DNA of 64,000 bases from Capniomyces stellatus (Eukaryota > Kickxellomycota > Harpellomycetes > Harpellales > Legeriomycetaceae). Position numbers and translations under genes: made by a program. This document shows positions 37,314 to 47,278 of this stretch, one piece after another. Numbering within the stretch: position 1 is the first letter of the stretch; every line of letters begins with the position of its first letter. Under the pieces are notes generated by a model. The model saw only the letters and a program-made list of their open reading frames with translations. It did no database searches and was not told the DNA's origin. Where the stretch lies: positions 500,814 through 564,813 of the forward strand of contig LUVW01000005.1 of the NCBI GenBank assembly GCA_001661515.1. Reading direction: 5' to 3'.

Positions 37314-40271
37314 CTAGCGCAAGTCAATTATATCGAAATCAAAATTTTCTAAAACGGTGTGGCCTCCAGGATGGGCGTCCTATCGACGAACAAACACAGT
37401 GTTAACGCTACTTGTTGCATACTTTGGTTAAAATCTGTTTATACAAACCATGCATCCGAACAGCATGGCTAAAACAGCTGATCTGCTATAAGTAAAACCA
37501 CACAGCCAAATTCAACATAAAAGAGCTATACATATATCCTTACAGTGTATAAAATTTCGTCACCATGTGGGTGGAAACTTGAGGTATTAGTGCAATTTTT
37601 GATAACATCAAGGCCTGGCGGATTAGTCAATCGAAAATACCCAACTCTAATGTTAAAAAATAGCTTGTGTTAGGCTAACAAAAACTGCCCGACCTTTTTC
37701 TCTTTATTCTTTTTTAACAAAGAAATAGAATAAGACACAGAGTCTAACATTACAAGAATAGATCGGATAAAGTTGATGACTGAAAACAATACTTACGAAG
37801 GAGTTTTAGTCGGTGAGCATACAATAGCTATGGCCTCGGGGAGCATGAGCTGATATGAACAGTGGGTGTGTAAGTCTAGAGAGCTCATAAAGCATGTCTG
37901 TGTGGGATGCGTCTAAAGTAGCAGTTTATTGTGATGGAATATTATTATACAGGCAGGGCATAAACAGGGAGCGTCATACACTATTTATGTATGCACAACT
38001 CACTGAGGAAACTTACGTGAATCCATCCAAATATCATCCAGTCATTCTCTAAAGCGATCAAGACCAGCTCCTCTTCATTTTCGGTTGTGCAAGTATCCGA
38101 AGTCGCGCTCTGTTTAGGAATAAGCATTGCGTAAACTCGCATAACGTTGTTTTCCTAAGTTGGATATTAATGCTGTTACAGCTCGTTTTCTTGACATTTA
38201 TCTCATAGACATCTTTGGCATTTTGAATTGGTCAAGTGCAATATATATTTTTAAAAAAACTTACTATTTTCCCGCAAATGATTCCGCAAGTTTCAAGGTT
38301 CGAGTAGGTGTTCTTGTCTGCTATTTTCACAAATTCAGAAGGTAGAAACTCCGGAATAATCAGTGTTCTTAAACTGACGCCATCCTCTGTAAAGTGAACA
38401 GGATAGGTAGATGAAACAGCAGAGTTCGACAGGCTCGGTTCAGGTTCATAATATTCTTTTGGTTTTGGCGGAAGCACTGGGCTGACGCCGGTATCTTCAA
38501 TATATTTTCCAAATATCTCGTTGCATCGCTATAAACAGGGTAGTGTTTGGATTAGTGCTGTTAAGTTTACACCGCGGTATGATTTGGCCGGAAAAGCAAA
38601 TAAAGTGAAGCTCAGTGGGATACGGCCTTACATTTTCAACAATAGCCGAGGCTTGATTGTCTGATTTGTAGTAGGGTTTGAATACCAGGTCTGGCTGGTT
38701 ATATACGTTCGGTTTGTTTATGTGTATATTGCTACTATCGTATTGACCAACATGCTGCCCAGAGTGTAAACCGTAGCCCAATCTACTATTTTCAAAGTTT
38801 GCATGGTTCTTCCCAGCGCTTGGATGTGTGCTATCCGCAAAAGTTTTAGTAGAACTGATGTGTGATATTGGCTGCGAGTCTATAGTCTATTTCACAATTT
38901 TTTTTTAAAGATCGAGTCAGTACTCGTGTGACTGTGTATATTCGTAATTAAAGTGCATCACTGTATTACGTGATTATGTGATTATAAGGGCAATGTATGT
39001 AACGATACTTACGGCTAAGATACTCGGCTGGGCGTTATAGCTATAGCATACAAGTTGTAAGGTAGTGGTTAGCCAAAGACATCACTTATTCAAAATGGTA
39101 AAACAGTATAATAGACAGATATAATACTTCAATGTAAGATCAAGTAGTTTACCTATTGTACTCGTCAACAAACTTGCCCACACTACTCGCTTCTTGCTCA
39201 AGTGACCAGCTGTTGTCGCGCGGTCTTTCTGGATCAAGTATGTTTTCCAGCTTCTCTTCTTCTTTAAATATAATCAGCGGCTTGTCGTTATTTGGGGTTT
39301 GATAACTTGAACTACGGACAGGCGTACTCAAGCGTGGCAATTGGCCATAGTCTGCGTTTTTCCTTCCAACTCGAAAATGTGCTACTGAGGCGGATGGCCT
39401 TGGAATCGATTTAATGTACTTGAGATACTCCAGGTATCTCTTCTGAAGCACCGGCTGTAGAACCTCTAAGCTCCTTAGTACTTTTTTACAGTCCTATTTT
39501 AGCATCATTTAAATCAATTAATTTTTTTCTTTTTCTCTCTTTTTTTTTGGTTTTTTTGGTTTTTTTGGTTTTTTTGGTTTTTTTGGTTTTTTTGGTTTTT
39601 TTGGTTTTATCATTGGCGAGTAATTATTGATTAAAGTTGGCTGCTAAACATTCAAATAAAGAGGCTCTCACGTTGGTTATTTGTCTGCGTTTATTCTCAT
39701 TTTCCTTTAAATAATACTCGGGATGTTTAGGCAGTTCTTCAAGAACCAGACTAGTGAAAATACATTGCAAATTTCGATATTGAGTCGCAGTTATAATATC
39801 TTTATACTGTTGGCAAAATCGTTGAAATCCGTTGTTGCGAGTTTGTGAATGAATTTTTTTTAAAAAAATGAAACAAGCCACAATTGGCTGCAAAGCAATG
39901 TTTTCTGGGTTTACCTGCTGAAACGCAAATAATACAGATATGCTTCCTGGTAGTTTTTCTGCTTAAGGTTGTAATTCGCCTATGTTTGGGTTTATATTTC
40001 AATTCATTAGGGATTGTTTGCTCAAATTAAAAGGTGAAAAAAGCAAAAGCAAAATAAAAATAAGACTATATTGAGCTAGAAGCAATATACTGCTATCTGC
40101 TTGATTGCAGCTTACATTTTCAAGAAGACTTTCGACTGATTTAAAGTAAACGCGCACCGAGATATTGTAATTTACTTGCACATTCGCCAATCGCCCCAAC
40201 TCTATTATCGAGAAAGGCCGTCCTCCATTCTTGAAGCTCTCTTTGACATTGTATTTATTATATTCATTCAT
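37314..40271 (-). CDS. AMSH/STAMBP-type JAMM deubiquitinase
   Basis: Eleven exons on the minus strand (40116-40271, 39915-39979, 39672-39750, 39153-39493, 39013-39040, 38632-38886, 38265-38528, 38017-38154, 37797-37912, 37544-37646, 37314-37379) give 536 residues. AMSH cleaves Lys63-linked ubiquitin chains at endosomes with ESCRT-0/III. The N-terminal USP8/MIT-like helical domain ([33 protein letters not shown]) is followed by a low-complexity Asn/Ser/Tyr linker. The JAMM domain has E387 (ETCGIICGK), H442 and H444 (WIHTHPTQT), S452 and D455. The AMSH-only second zinc site is present (C499, H506, H508), as is the insertion [13 protein letters not shown]. It ends in DLR. It is longer than human AMSH through the linker. 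Exon 5 is 28 bases. Confidence 0.95.
39541..39607. repeat. 9-bp array GGTTTTTTT in AMSH intron 3
   Basis: Seven or so exact GGTTTTTTT units are preceded by a pyrimidine stretch. They lie in the intron 39494-39671, about 65 bases from the acceptor of exon 3 (minus-strand sense). Confidence 0.9.
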
Positions 40272-40692
40272 TGTTGGTATTTTTATATACTATAAAGCAT
40301 GTAATCTCGAAATCGAGTTTATGAAAGAAAAGAGAGTAAAATACAAGCGGTAGAAAATGTTTAAGCCCAATTGGCATTAATAATAGCGAATTTAAAGCGA
40401 GCTTGCAAGTTGGTTAGATTGTCTTGGTTTTAGCTTGGCTAAAATTTCGCATTATTTATTTTAGAGAAATAAACTAACCAACCAACCAAACAAAACCCAC
40501 ACTAAACTAAAAGCTAATCTAAAATTGGCGTTTTTTTTAGATACTAATTAAGACATTCATTTATCATGATTATGATTAAAATGCTGTGCTTTGCTGACGC
40601 GGAGTAGATTTTAGAAATGGAATAAGGAGCATTCCTGGAAAAAGGCCCTGGCACATTCGCAAGAACAGCTTGTAGCAATTGGACAATATATA

Positions 40693-40828
40693 GATACAGT
40701 GATACAGTGATACAGTGATACAGTGATATAGTGATATAGTGATATAGTGATATAGTGATATAGTGATATAGTGATATAGTGATATAGTGATATAGTGATA
40801 TAGTGATATAGTGATATAGTGATATAGT
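40693..40828. repeat. 8-bp satellite: GATACAGT x4 then GATATAGT x13
   Basis: Seventeen perfect-register 8-bp units. The first four are GATACAGT; the remaining thirteen are GATATAGT. The switch is clean, and the last unit runs into AATC. Confidence 0.95.
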
Positions 40829-40955
40829 AATCTATTTGATCAGGGTTTGCAAACTCGTTCATTGAAAAGACAAGGATCTGTGCTGCCTAGCATGATATTA
40901 TATGTTAGTTAACCGGTATATAGCTTCAGCTAATTCTCGATTAGTTTGTATATTT

Positions 40956-40991
40956 TTGCTGTTCCAAATAAAGCTTATTTTGGAACAGCAA
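40956..40991. repeat. inverted repeat, 13-bp perfect arms
   Basis: TTGCTGTTCCAAA (40956-40968) and its exact reverse complement (40979-40991) flank a nearly self-complementary centre TAAAGCTTAT. With one bulge the pairing extends to about 16 bp. Confidence 0.85.
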
Positions 40992-41539
40992 TTAGCGGCA
41001 ATTTTGATCTTGATTTCAACAAAATTTGGCTTTTAGTTTAGCAATGTACTTTTAGCCCCCGATTCCCCTTAATGGCATTGAAACATAGCAGTTAATAAAA
41101 CTTGATTTGAATATTTTCATCAAGAATCGATTACGGTCTGACGCAGATGAACCAATCGGGCTGACCAGCTCACCGCAAATACGATGGTTTATTGGTTGCT
41201 AGTTTATCATGTCAATCTGAGGAAAAATTATTACAGCTCTTTAAAAAAAATTCAGAACGTCGAAATTACCCATTTTTCCTAACCTTTAAATCCTAAAACA
41301 CTTTAATCCTCATAGATTTATAGACCGCAGGCCAAAAAGCCGTAGGACCTTTGATAGTTTTATTTCAATTAATTCTAATCACGTTCCAAGGTTTAAGGCC
41401 TTTTGTTTCTCATATAGGCTTACATAGCACCTTCAAGTACATATACAAGCACATTTATCCGCACCTACCTCCATTTAACATAGACCACTGGATTTAAAGC
41501 TTGACTGTGAAAGAAAAAAAACCCTCAAATTATTTAAAA

Positions 41540-43107
41540 ATGAGCAAATCGAATACAACAACAATTTCGGAACAGGCTATTGCAACGCCAAACAATGCAC
41601 TTCTCCGGGATAGATTTGCCGGATTTGCCGCCGGTATTGCTTCGGGGGCTACTAAGCTAGTTATTGGACATCCCTTTGGTACGTTGATCATTAACAAATA
41701 TCCGATAGCAGTATTTAGTTAGGCCGGTTGTGTGCTTTGCTGAAATTATAAGTAAATGAATTATTTGTTGCCAATCACAACTAATTTTGTGCAGTTTCAA
41801 CATGCATTTGAACTTGCACGACAATATAAAAAAATAATGTACAAACATTTACCAACAAAACAACGTTTGCGCGTAATAGACACCGTCAAAGTTCGAATGC
41901 AAGTTGAAGGTGGGTTGGGGAGATTTAAAGGTCCTATGGATTGTCTCGTTTCGACACTGAAAAGAGTAAGCAATGTAGTGTATAGGCCAACCAGTACTCT
42001 GGCTTGCGATAAACACCCAAGCTTTAACACTATTACTTTCAATAATTTAAGCGAGAAAAGGCACCCCATTAATTGAAAAAAAATAATGACAGCTGTTCTA
42101 TTGGGTTATTGTAGGAAAAGTTTATTGGTCTGTATAAGGGCGCCACACCACCACTGGTAGGTTGGGCAATCATGGACGCAGTGCAGTAAGTATAGCCAAA
42201 ACCCACCCAACTTCATTCTGCATAATTTGCTGTACGCAATTTCTTCTGTTGGCAATCATGCCCTAAACTGGAGCTACATTAATTTGGTTTGTTTGAAAAT
42301 AGGTTGGGCGCGTTGTCAAACTTGAGGCTTTTGTTGCAAGGAAACGACAAGAACAAAAAACTTAGCACTTTCCAGCACGCGATAGCTGGTGTCGGTGCTG
42401 GCTGGGCCGTTGCTTTTGTAGCCACACCAGTCGAGCTCACAAAGATCCGACTACAGGTCCAATATGCCGCATACGGTAGCAAGGAGATTCAAAAATACAA
42501 TGGCGCTATCGACTGTGCTAGGAAAATTGTAACTATTTCAAAACACAATTTCTTACATTAATACTGCACATGTACACAGCCACTCGATTTACTAACATGT
42601 TAGCAATGTACTTGTTAGATTCAACAAAACGGAGTAACTGGGATGTGGCATGGTTTACCCGCGACAATTTTCCAAAGATCATTCTTCTTTTTCTTGTGGG
42701 GATCCTTTGATGTCTATTCAAACTGGCTAAGGTCGATGTACAAGGTGTCGCAGTTCCCATACCTGTCTAGAGACAAAGCTGCATCAAATGAGTTAGAGGG
42801 TGCAGACTTTGCCAAGAGAAAGCTTTCAGACAAAACCGTGAGCTTCATTGCTGGTGGTCTTGCAGCAAATACGTTTTGGACCCTGGTTTACCCAGTAGAT
42901 GTTGCCAAAAATCGATACATGGCAGATTCAACAAAGAAGTTCAAGAGCCTGTTTTCGGTTATGAAGGATATATTCAAAAAAGAGGGTATACCCGGGTTTT
43001 ATAGAGGGTTTATACCAGGATTCATTAGATCATTCCCAACTAACGGGGCAGCCGTATTTGTTTGGGACACTACTATGAGGCTAATGGTTGGCCATGGTCA
43101 CACATAG
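41540..43107 (+). CDS. mitochondrial carrier (SLC25) family protein
   Basis: Five exons (41540-41678, 41880-41965, 42115-42185, 42303-42528, 42619-43107) give 336 residues in three tandem carrier repeats of the inner mitochondrial membrane. The three signatures are HPFDTVKVRMQ (repeat 1), TPVELTKIRLQVQ (repeat 2) and YPVDVAKNRYM (repeat 3). Repeat 1 opens FAGFAAGIASGATKLVIG and repeat 3 follows a charged loop (ELEGADFAKRKLSD). The last residues, GHGHT, form a short tail. The sequence looks closer to the amino-acid/carnitine group than to ADP/ATP carriers, but the substrate cannot be deduced. The first ATG (41540) is in frame; residues before the first helix are polar. A frame at 41756-42076 is a shadow. 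Confidence 0.93.
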
Positions 43108-43509
43108 AACCGCACATTTCTATATATATATATATAACGCAATATTTTTCCCGCCTTTTTATTATCGTTTGCTTATTTTTTTGTTGTTGATTCTGTAGCA
43201 ATAAATATACAATTGAACAATCCAAATGAGCCTCGCTTGCTGAGAATATACCTCATACAATGTTGTGAGTGATAAATAATACTCGTTATTAAATGCTGCA
43301 CGGTGAACCAAACATTTGAGACGGCAAACACATTGCCACGCAGAGTAATGGGGTCAAGTGGACAGTAACAAATAGTTATATTTGTATTCGACAAGTTGTA
43401 TTTAAACAAAATATATTAATAAAAAAAATTATGACTACTCGATTAATAACAGATCTCAAAAAGAATATATTAATAACCAAATATGAAAATTCCTATATTT
43501 TGAGTTAAT
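43108..43509. other. intergenic between convergent genes
   Basis: This 402-base spacer starts with a TA dinucleotide run near 43120. No gene is seen. Confidence 0.7.
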
Positions 43510-44154
43510 TTATTCGTCAACTTGTTGGGTTTCAAGTCCTAAATCGAGTAGTAAACAGAAACATTGTTTTAGTAACCCATAGCAACATTTTTATACATTC
43601 AATAATAACACTCTTGTTGATAGGAGTAAAGTGTGACAAATATTACCTTTAAAAGTATCAACTGGAACATGGCTGACATAGGTGTATAGCTTTTCGGTGG
43701 CGTTGCTATCATCATTACGACGGCGGGAGAGACGAACACGGACGCGATGGTTTACGTGTTTGACACCACGGTTCCATACAGCTTTGTTAAGCTGTGGGTC
43801 AAGACGGACATCTTTGGTTCCCATTGCCTTTTGGGCAAATTGACGGATCGATTTGATGGCCTTTGGTGTTCTCTTTTTGAAAGCACTATTGGTGATTTTT
43901 TAATAATGATATTTCAAACACGTTATTCCAAGTCCGATTTTAAACACCTCATGTAAATCTAGTTGCGTTATTAAACCGTGTGCAAGCACAGTCTCCGGTT
44001 CAAACACACTTCAAACTATAATAAAATAGAAACAAAAGATATATCCAAGTACTAACCTTCCGTGGACAAGCTTGTGCAAGTGGATGGTATAATCACGGGT
44101 GACTACCTCAGCGAGTGCTGATCTTTTGGTACCTGTTTTACGATCTTTAACCAT
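43510..44154 (-). CDS. RPL31: large-subunit ribosomal protein eL31
   Basis: Three exons on the minus strand (44057-44154, 43647-43885, 43510-43538) give 121 residues, the normal length. It lies near the polypeptide exit tunnel of the 60S subunit. Visible blocks are [65 protein letters not shown] and a final short acidic tail QQVDE. Introns interrupt after HG-R and just before the last 10 residues, giving a 29-base terminal exon. The leader before the ATG is A-rich. Both introns end in TAG. Confidence 0.97.
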
Positions 44155-45738
44155 TTTCTAAAAATAGACAGAGATTAGAAGAAGAAAAATAGTTTAGTTT
44201 AGGCCCAAAGCAAACTGAATAGCAAAGTGTTCAAACGGATTCAAAAAAAAGCACGGATATATAATGGCGATTCGAATTAGCCAAGCGCTTGTCTTTGATC
44301 ATTTTTTTTAAACAGCAATACAGTTGTGGGTATCATAAAGTGTGTGTAGTTGGCCAAATCCAAACAAGAGCAAAGTCTTTTTTGCTCAACACTCTAGGAC
44401 AGCAAAGCTGCTGTCCTTCCAACTCAGGCTTCAATTTAAACAAATGCAAAGCTCTGTTTTCGATTATGTATATTGTATGTCGATGAAATAGCGCCGGTGC
44501 TTTATGGATTCGATAATTATCTTCCTACCCAAACCTATAATTTTGATGTTATTAGTACTTACTATATATACGGGTTTTTGAAAAAAAGCTTATATGACCC
44601 AGACAATTAGAAAGGAGTTTTCCAAATCAACGCAGTATCCCTCTATATTAATTTTAGCTTTTACTAAATGTTTTTCAATTTTTTTTTCTTTTTTCTTTTC
44701 TCTTTTTTTTCGCATTCAAATGATTTTGTAGATTAGTTTAGTCGGGTTTCAGGATTCGATTTTAGGGCTTTCGCAATATTCTTATTTGTTAGTCAAAATG
44801 TTATTTTGAAAGTTTGTGTTTTTTTTTTCATAGGTTTCTTTTAATGTGCCAATAAAACTGCTTGCTAAAAGTTCCATTTATAATTTTTGGATTTTATTTT
44901 TGATTTTGAATTTTGTTCAGCTATCAATCACAAAATCTCGACATTCAAAAGTAAAAAAATCGCATTCACAATTCGGGCTATAGCTAAATAGGACTCCTAG
45001 AAGTGCCACTTTACCAAACTTGATAAACAAAACAAAATCAACACAATAAGGACTACTTTAAATATACCAAGTGCGCGAACATACTTGTAAATTTAAGCCT
45101 AGGATTTGATCGTGTACAAGTGTTTTAGTCGTAGCGCAAATGTTATTACCACAACAGTTTGTATGTCCAATAATTGAGATTGGCAAGGCGTGAGGTTATT
45201 AACAAACACTGTCAACCCTACTGAAATCAAACATAAAAGGCGTATGCGTGAAGGGCACAGTCACACTATAAATACATATTACTGATTTAGCGCAGTAGCA
45301 TATTATCGTTTAATATCTCGAAGGATTATAAAAGCGCAATTGATAAAAATCATCAGGCTAATCAAATTGGCCGAAATCTGATTAAACTGCAAGGAAAATG
45401 AGCGAATTAGTTCAAGTAATTACTATTTAAATCAAATCGAACCCACTTACAAAAAGCTCGAAATATGGTCTCGGTTTGCAACTTGAATTTAAAACGCAAC
45501 TTGAATTTAAATTTCAAATAAATGGGTTCTTGAGTCTGAAAATATTTAAAAGTACTAAATCCTAAATCCCTATATCCTAATCCCTAAATCTTAATTCTCA
45601 ATAACTAAATCCTCAATCCTAAATCTTGAATCCTAAATCCTCAATTCTAAATCCTAAATCCTATTTCTCAATAGCTAAATCATAATTCCTAATTCCTAAA
45701 CAAAAACCCAAAAAAAAACAAAAAAAAACAAGAGAATC
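44155..45738. other. intergenic with telomere-like array
   Basis: About 1.6 kb between the divergent RPL31 and TPR genes. It contains T-rich tracts near 44680-44710 and the degenerate CCTAAAT array at 45541-45705. No gene is seen. Confidence 0.65.
45541..45705. repeat. degenerate CCTAAAT array, telomere-like
   Basis: Some twenty units close to CCTAAAT fill about 160 bases; variants include CCTATAT, CCTAATC, CTCAATA and CTTAATT. The 7-base unit is one change away from CCCTAAA, the plant-type telomere repeat. It stands 40-200 bases before the TPR gene start. Confidence 0.8.
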
Positions 45739-46773
45739 ATGGCACTGAGACTTGGTTTTTATAAGCATTTGATCAAATCAGGTATTTATGCTACATGAGT
45801 AACTAGATTGAACTTGGTATGATGGGTGAATTTCAAAACCCAAAACCAAGTTTTCAACTTTTGTAAACAATCATATTATTACTAGGACAACGAGGACACT
45901 GTTACTTTTTTCTTCTTCTTAAAACATGTTGGAATTGGTCAATCAAAAGACTGTATTTTATGAATTCAAATAGGCCAACGAGCTTTGATTCCTAGAGCTA
46001 TACCAAAAGCCAATTTGGGAAGGATAAGTCCAAGATTTGCATCAACAACAGGAAATCCCACAGATGTAGGGACAAAGGGTAAACTAGACAAGTACTTGAA
46101 GGCAGCAACAGAAAAGCTTAATAGCGGAGACCCAAAATCCGCACTAAGTTGCTTTGAGCTGGCATACTCTATACAGCCTTCAGGATCCTTGCTATATAAT
46201 ATCGGCGTTTGTAAATACCAGTTAGGTAAGTTGATGGATTAGCAGGTTCAATATGGTTGTACTAAGCGTAGTTGTTTTAACTTGTTTACTAGAGCATGGT
46301 TTTACTTGGTTAACAATGTGTCGCCAAATAAATCATGTTTCCAAGAATACCAACTTGGTAATGGCGATTTAGAAATTTGGCAGTGCTTTGGTAGTAATGT
46401 TTCTCAATATTTACATTTGAATTTGAATTTTCTTAAAAAACAAACTCTAGGTGACATAAACGGTGCAATCAAGAATTGGGAAAAGTCAATAGAATCAATG
46501 CCAATGGAGTCTGATGCACACGTAAATCTGGCTAATGTGTATTACATGAATAAAAAGCAGCCACAAAAAGCTCTTGAACACCTAAAGATGGCTGCCAAGT
46601 TATCCCCGAATGACGGAGAGATAGCCTACAACTATGGTTGTATTTTGGAGGCCACAGGCGGCCTAGAAGAAGCTTTGGCTTTGTATCAGTCTGCGGTAAA
46701 GAATGGGATCTTACGTGCCGAGACTAATATTCGAAATTTAGTTGCCAAAATTGCAGCACAGAAAGCAAAATAG
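45739..46773 (+). CDS. mitochondrial tetratricopeptide-repeat protein
   Basis: Three exons (45739-45781, 45974-46225, 46451-46773) give 205 residues. A 14-codon first exon plus the start of exon 2 form an Arg/Lys-rich, acid-free presequence ending SPRFASTT, so mitochondrial import is likely. About four TPR-type helix pairs follow. The clearest are SALSCFELAYSIQPSGSLLY, GAIKNWEKSIESMP, VNLANVYYMN..KALEHLKMAAKLSP and AYNYGCILEATGGLEEALAL. The last part (RAETNIRNLVAKI) is a capping helix. I recognise the fold and the location but not a specific partner or process. Confidence 0.85.
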
Positions 46774-47278
46774 GCCACTATCACAGCTAGTTTTTAAATA
46801 TTCAAAAATGTTTTTTTAAAACGGAGGGAGAGATAGTATGTGTGCGGTGATTAGTATATCAATCAATGAGATTTTGAAATAAATCCGTGCTAAATCTATT
46901 TGCTATTAAAGTATAGTTGAGATTCTTTTTTTGATTTAGAGTCAATTGGGGTGTTATATTGTTCTAGTTATCAGTTTATAATACATCAAGAATCATTACC
47001 ATTTTCGCGTAGATTTTTATAAAGGTCACATAGTTAATAAGTCCATCCAATGGTCCAATTGAGCGCAAAAAAACGTGTAGCCAAACTATTATGATCTTGA
47101 AAGTAGAAAAAATAAGCCAGGGACAAAATAAATAAATAAACCAAGCAGATGGCGGTTCTATAACTAGCAACATATGAACTTGATTTTGTATATTTTCCAA
47201 ATGTGTCATATTACCAAAGTAACATTGTCTTTATTAAGGCAATGATAGCAAAAAATTGATATAAAATTGACATGGCGT
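46774..47278. other. intergenic between convergent genes
   Basis: A 505-base spacer. A 77-codon hydrophobic frame on the minus strand (46976-47209) has no motif or splice partner and is left out. Confidence 0.65.

Larger units (their letters stand above)
40272..41539. other. intergenic with satellite and inverted repeat
   Basis: This spacer between the divergent AMSH and carrier genes contains the 8-bp array (40693-40828) and a hairpin (40956-40991). No gene is seen. Confidence 0.7.

Noticed and set aside
39541..39607. Possible CRISPR-like array
   Set aside because: Direct 9-bp units without spacers are a simple tandem repeat, and the host is eukaryotic.
40611..40862. Minus-strand frame with an ITISLYHY-type repeat
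   Set aside because: It is encoded by the 8-bp satellite, which leaves a frame open by its period.
46976..47209. 77-codon hydrophobic frame, minus strand
   Set aside because: It sits in a short convergent spacer with no recognisable family and no plausible promoter.
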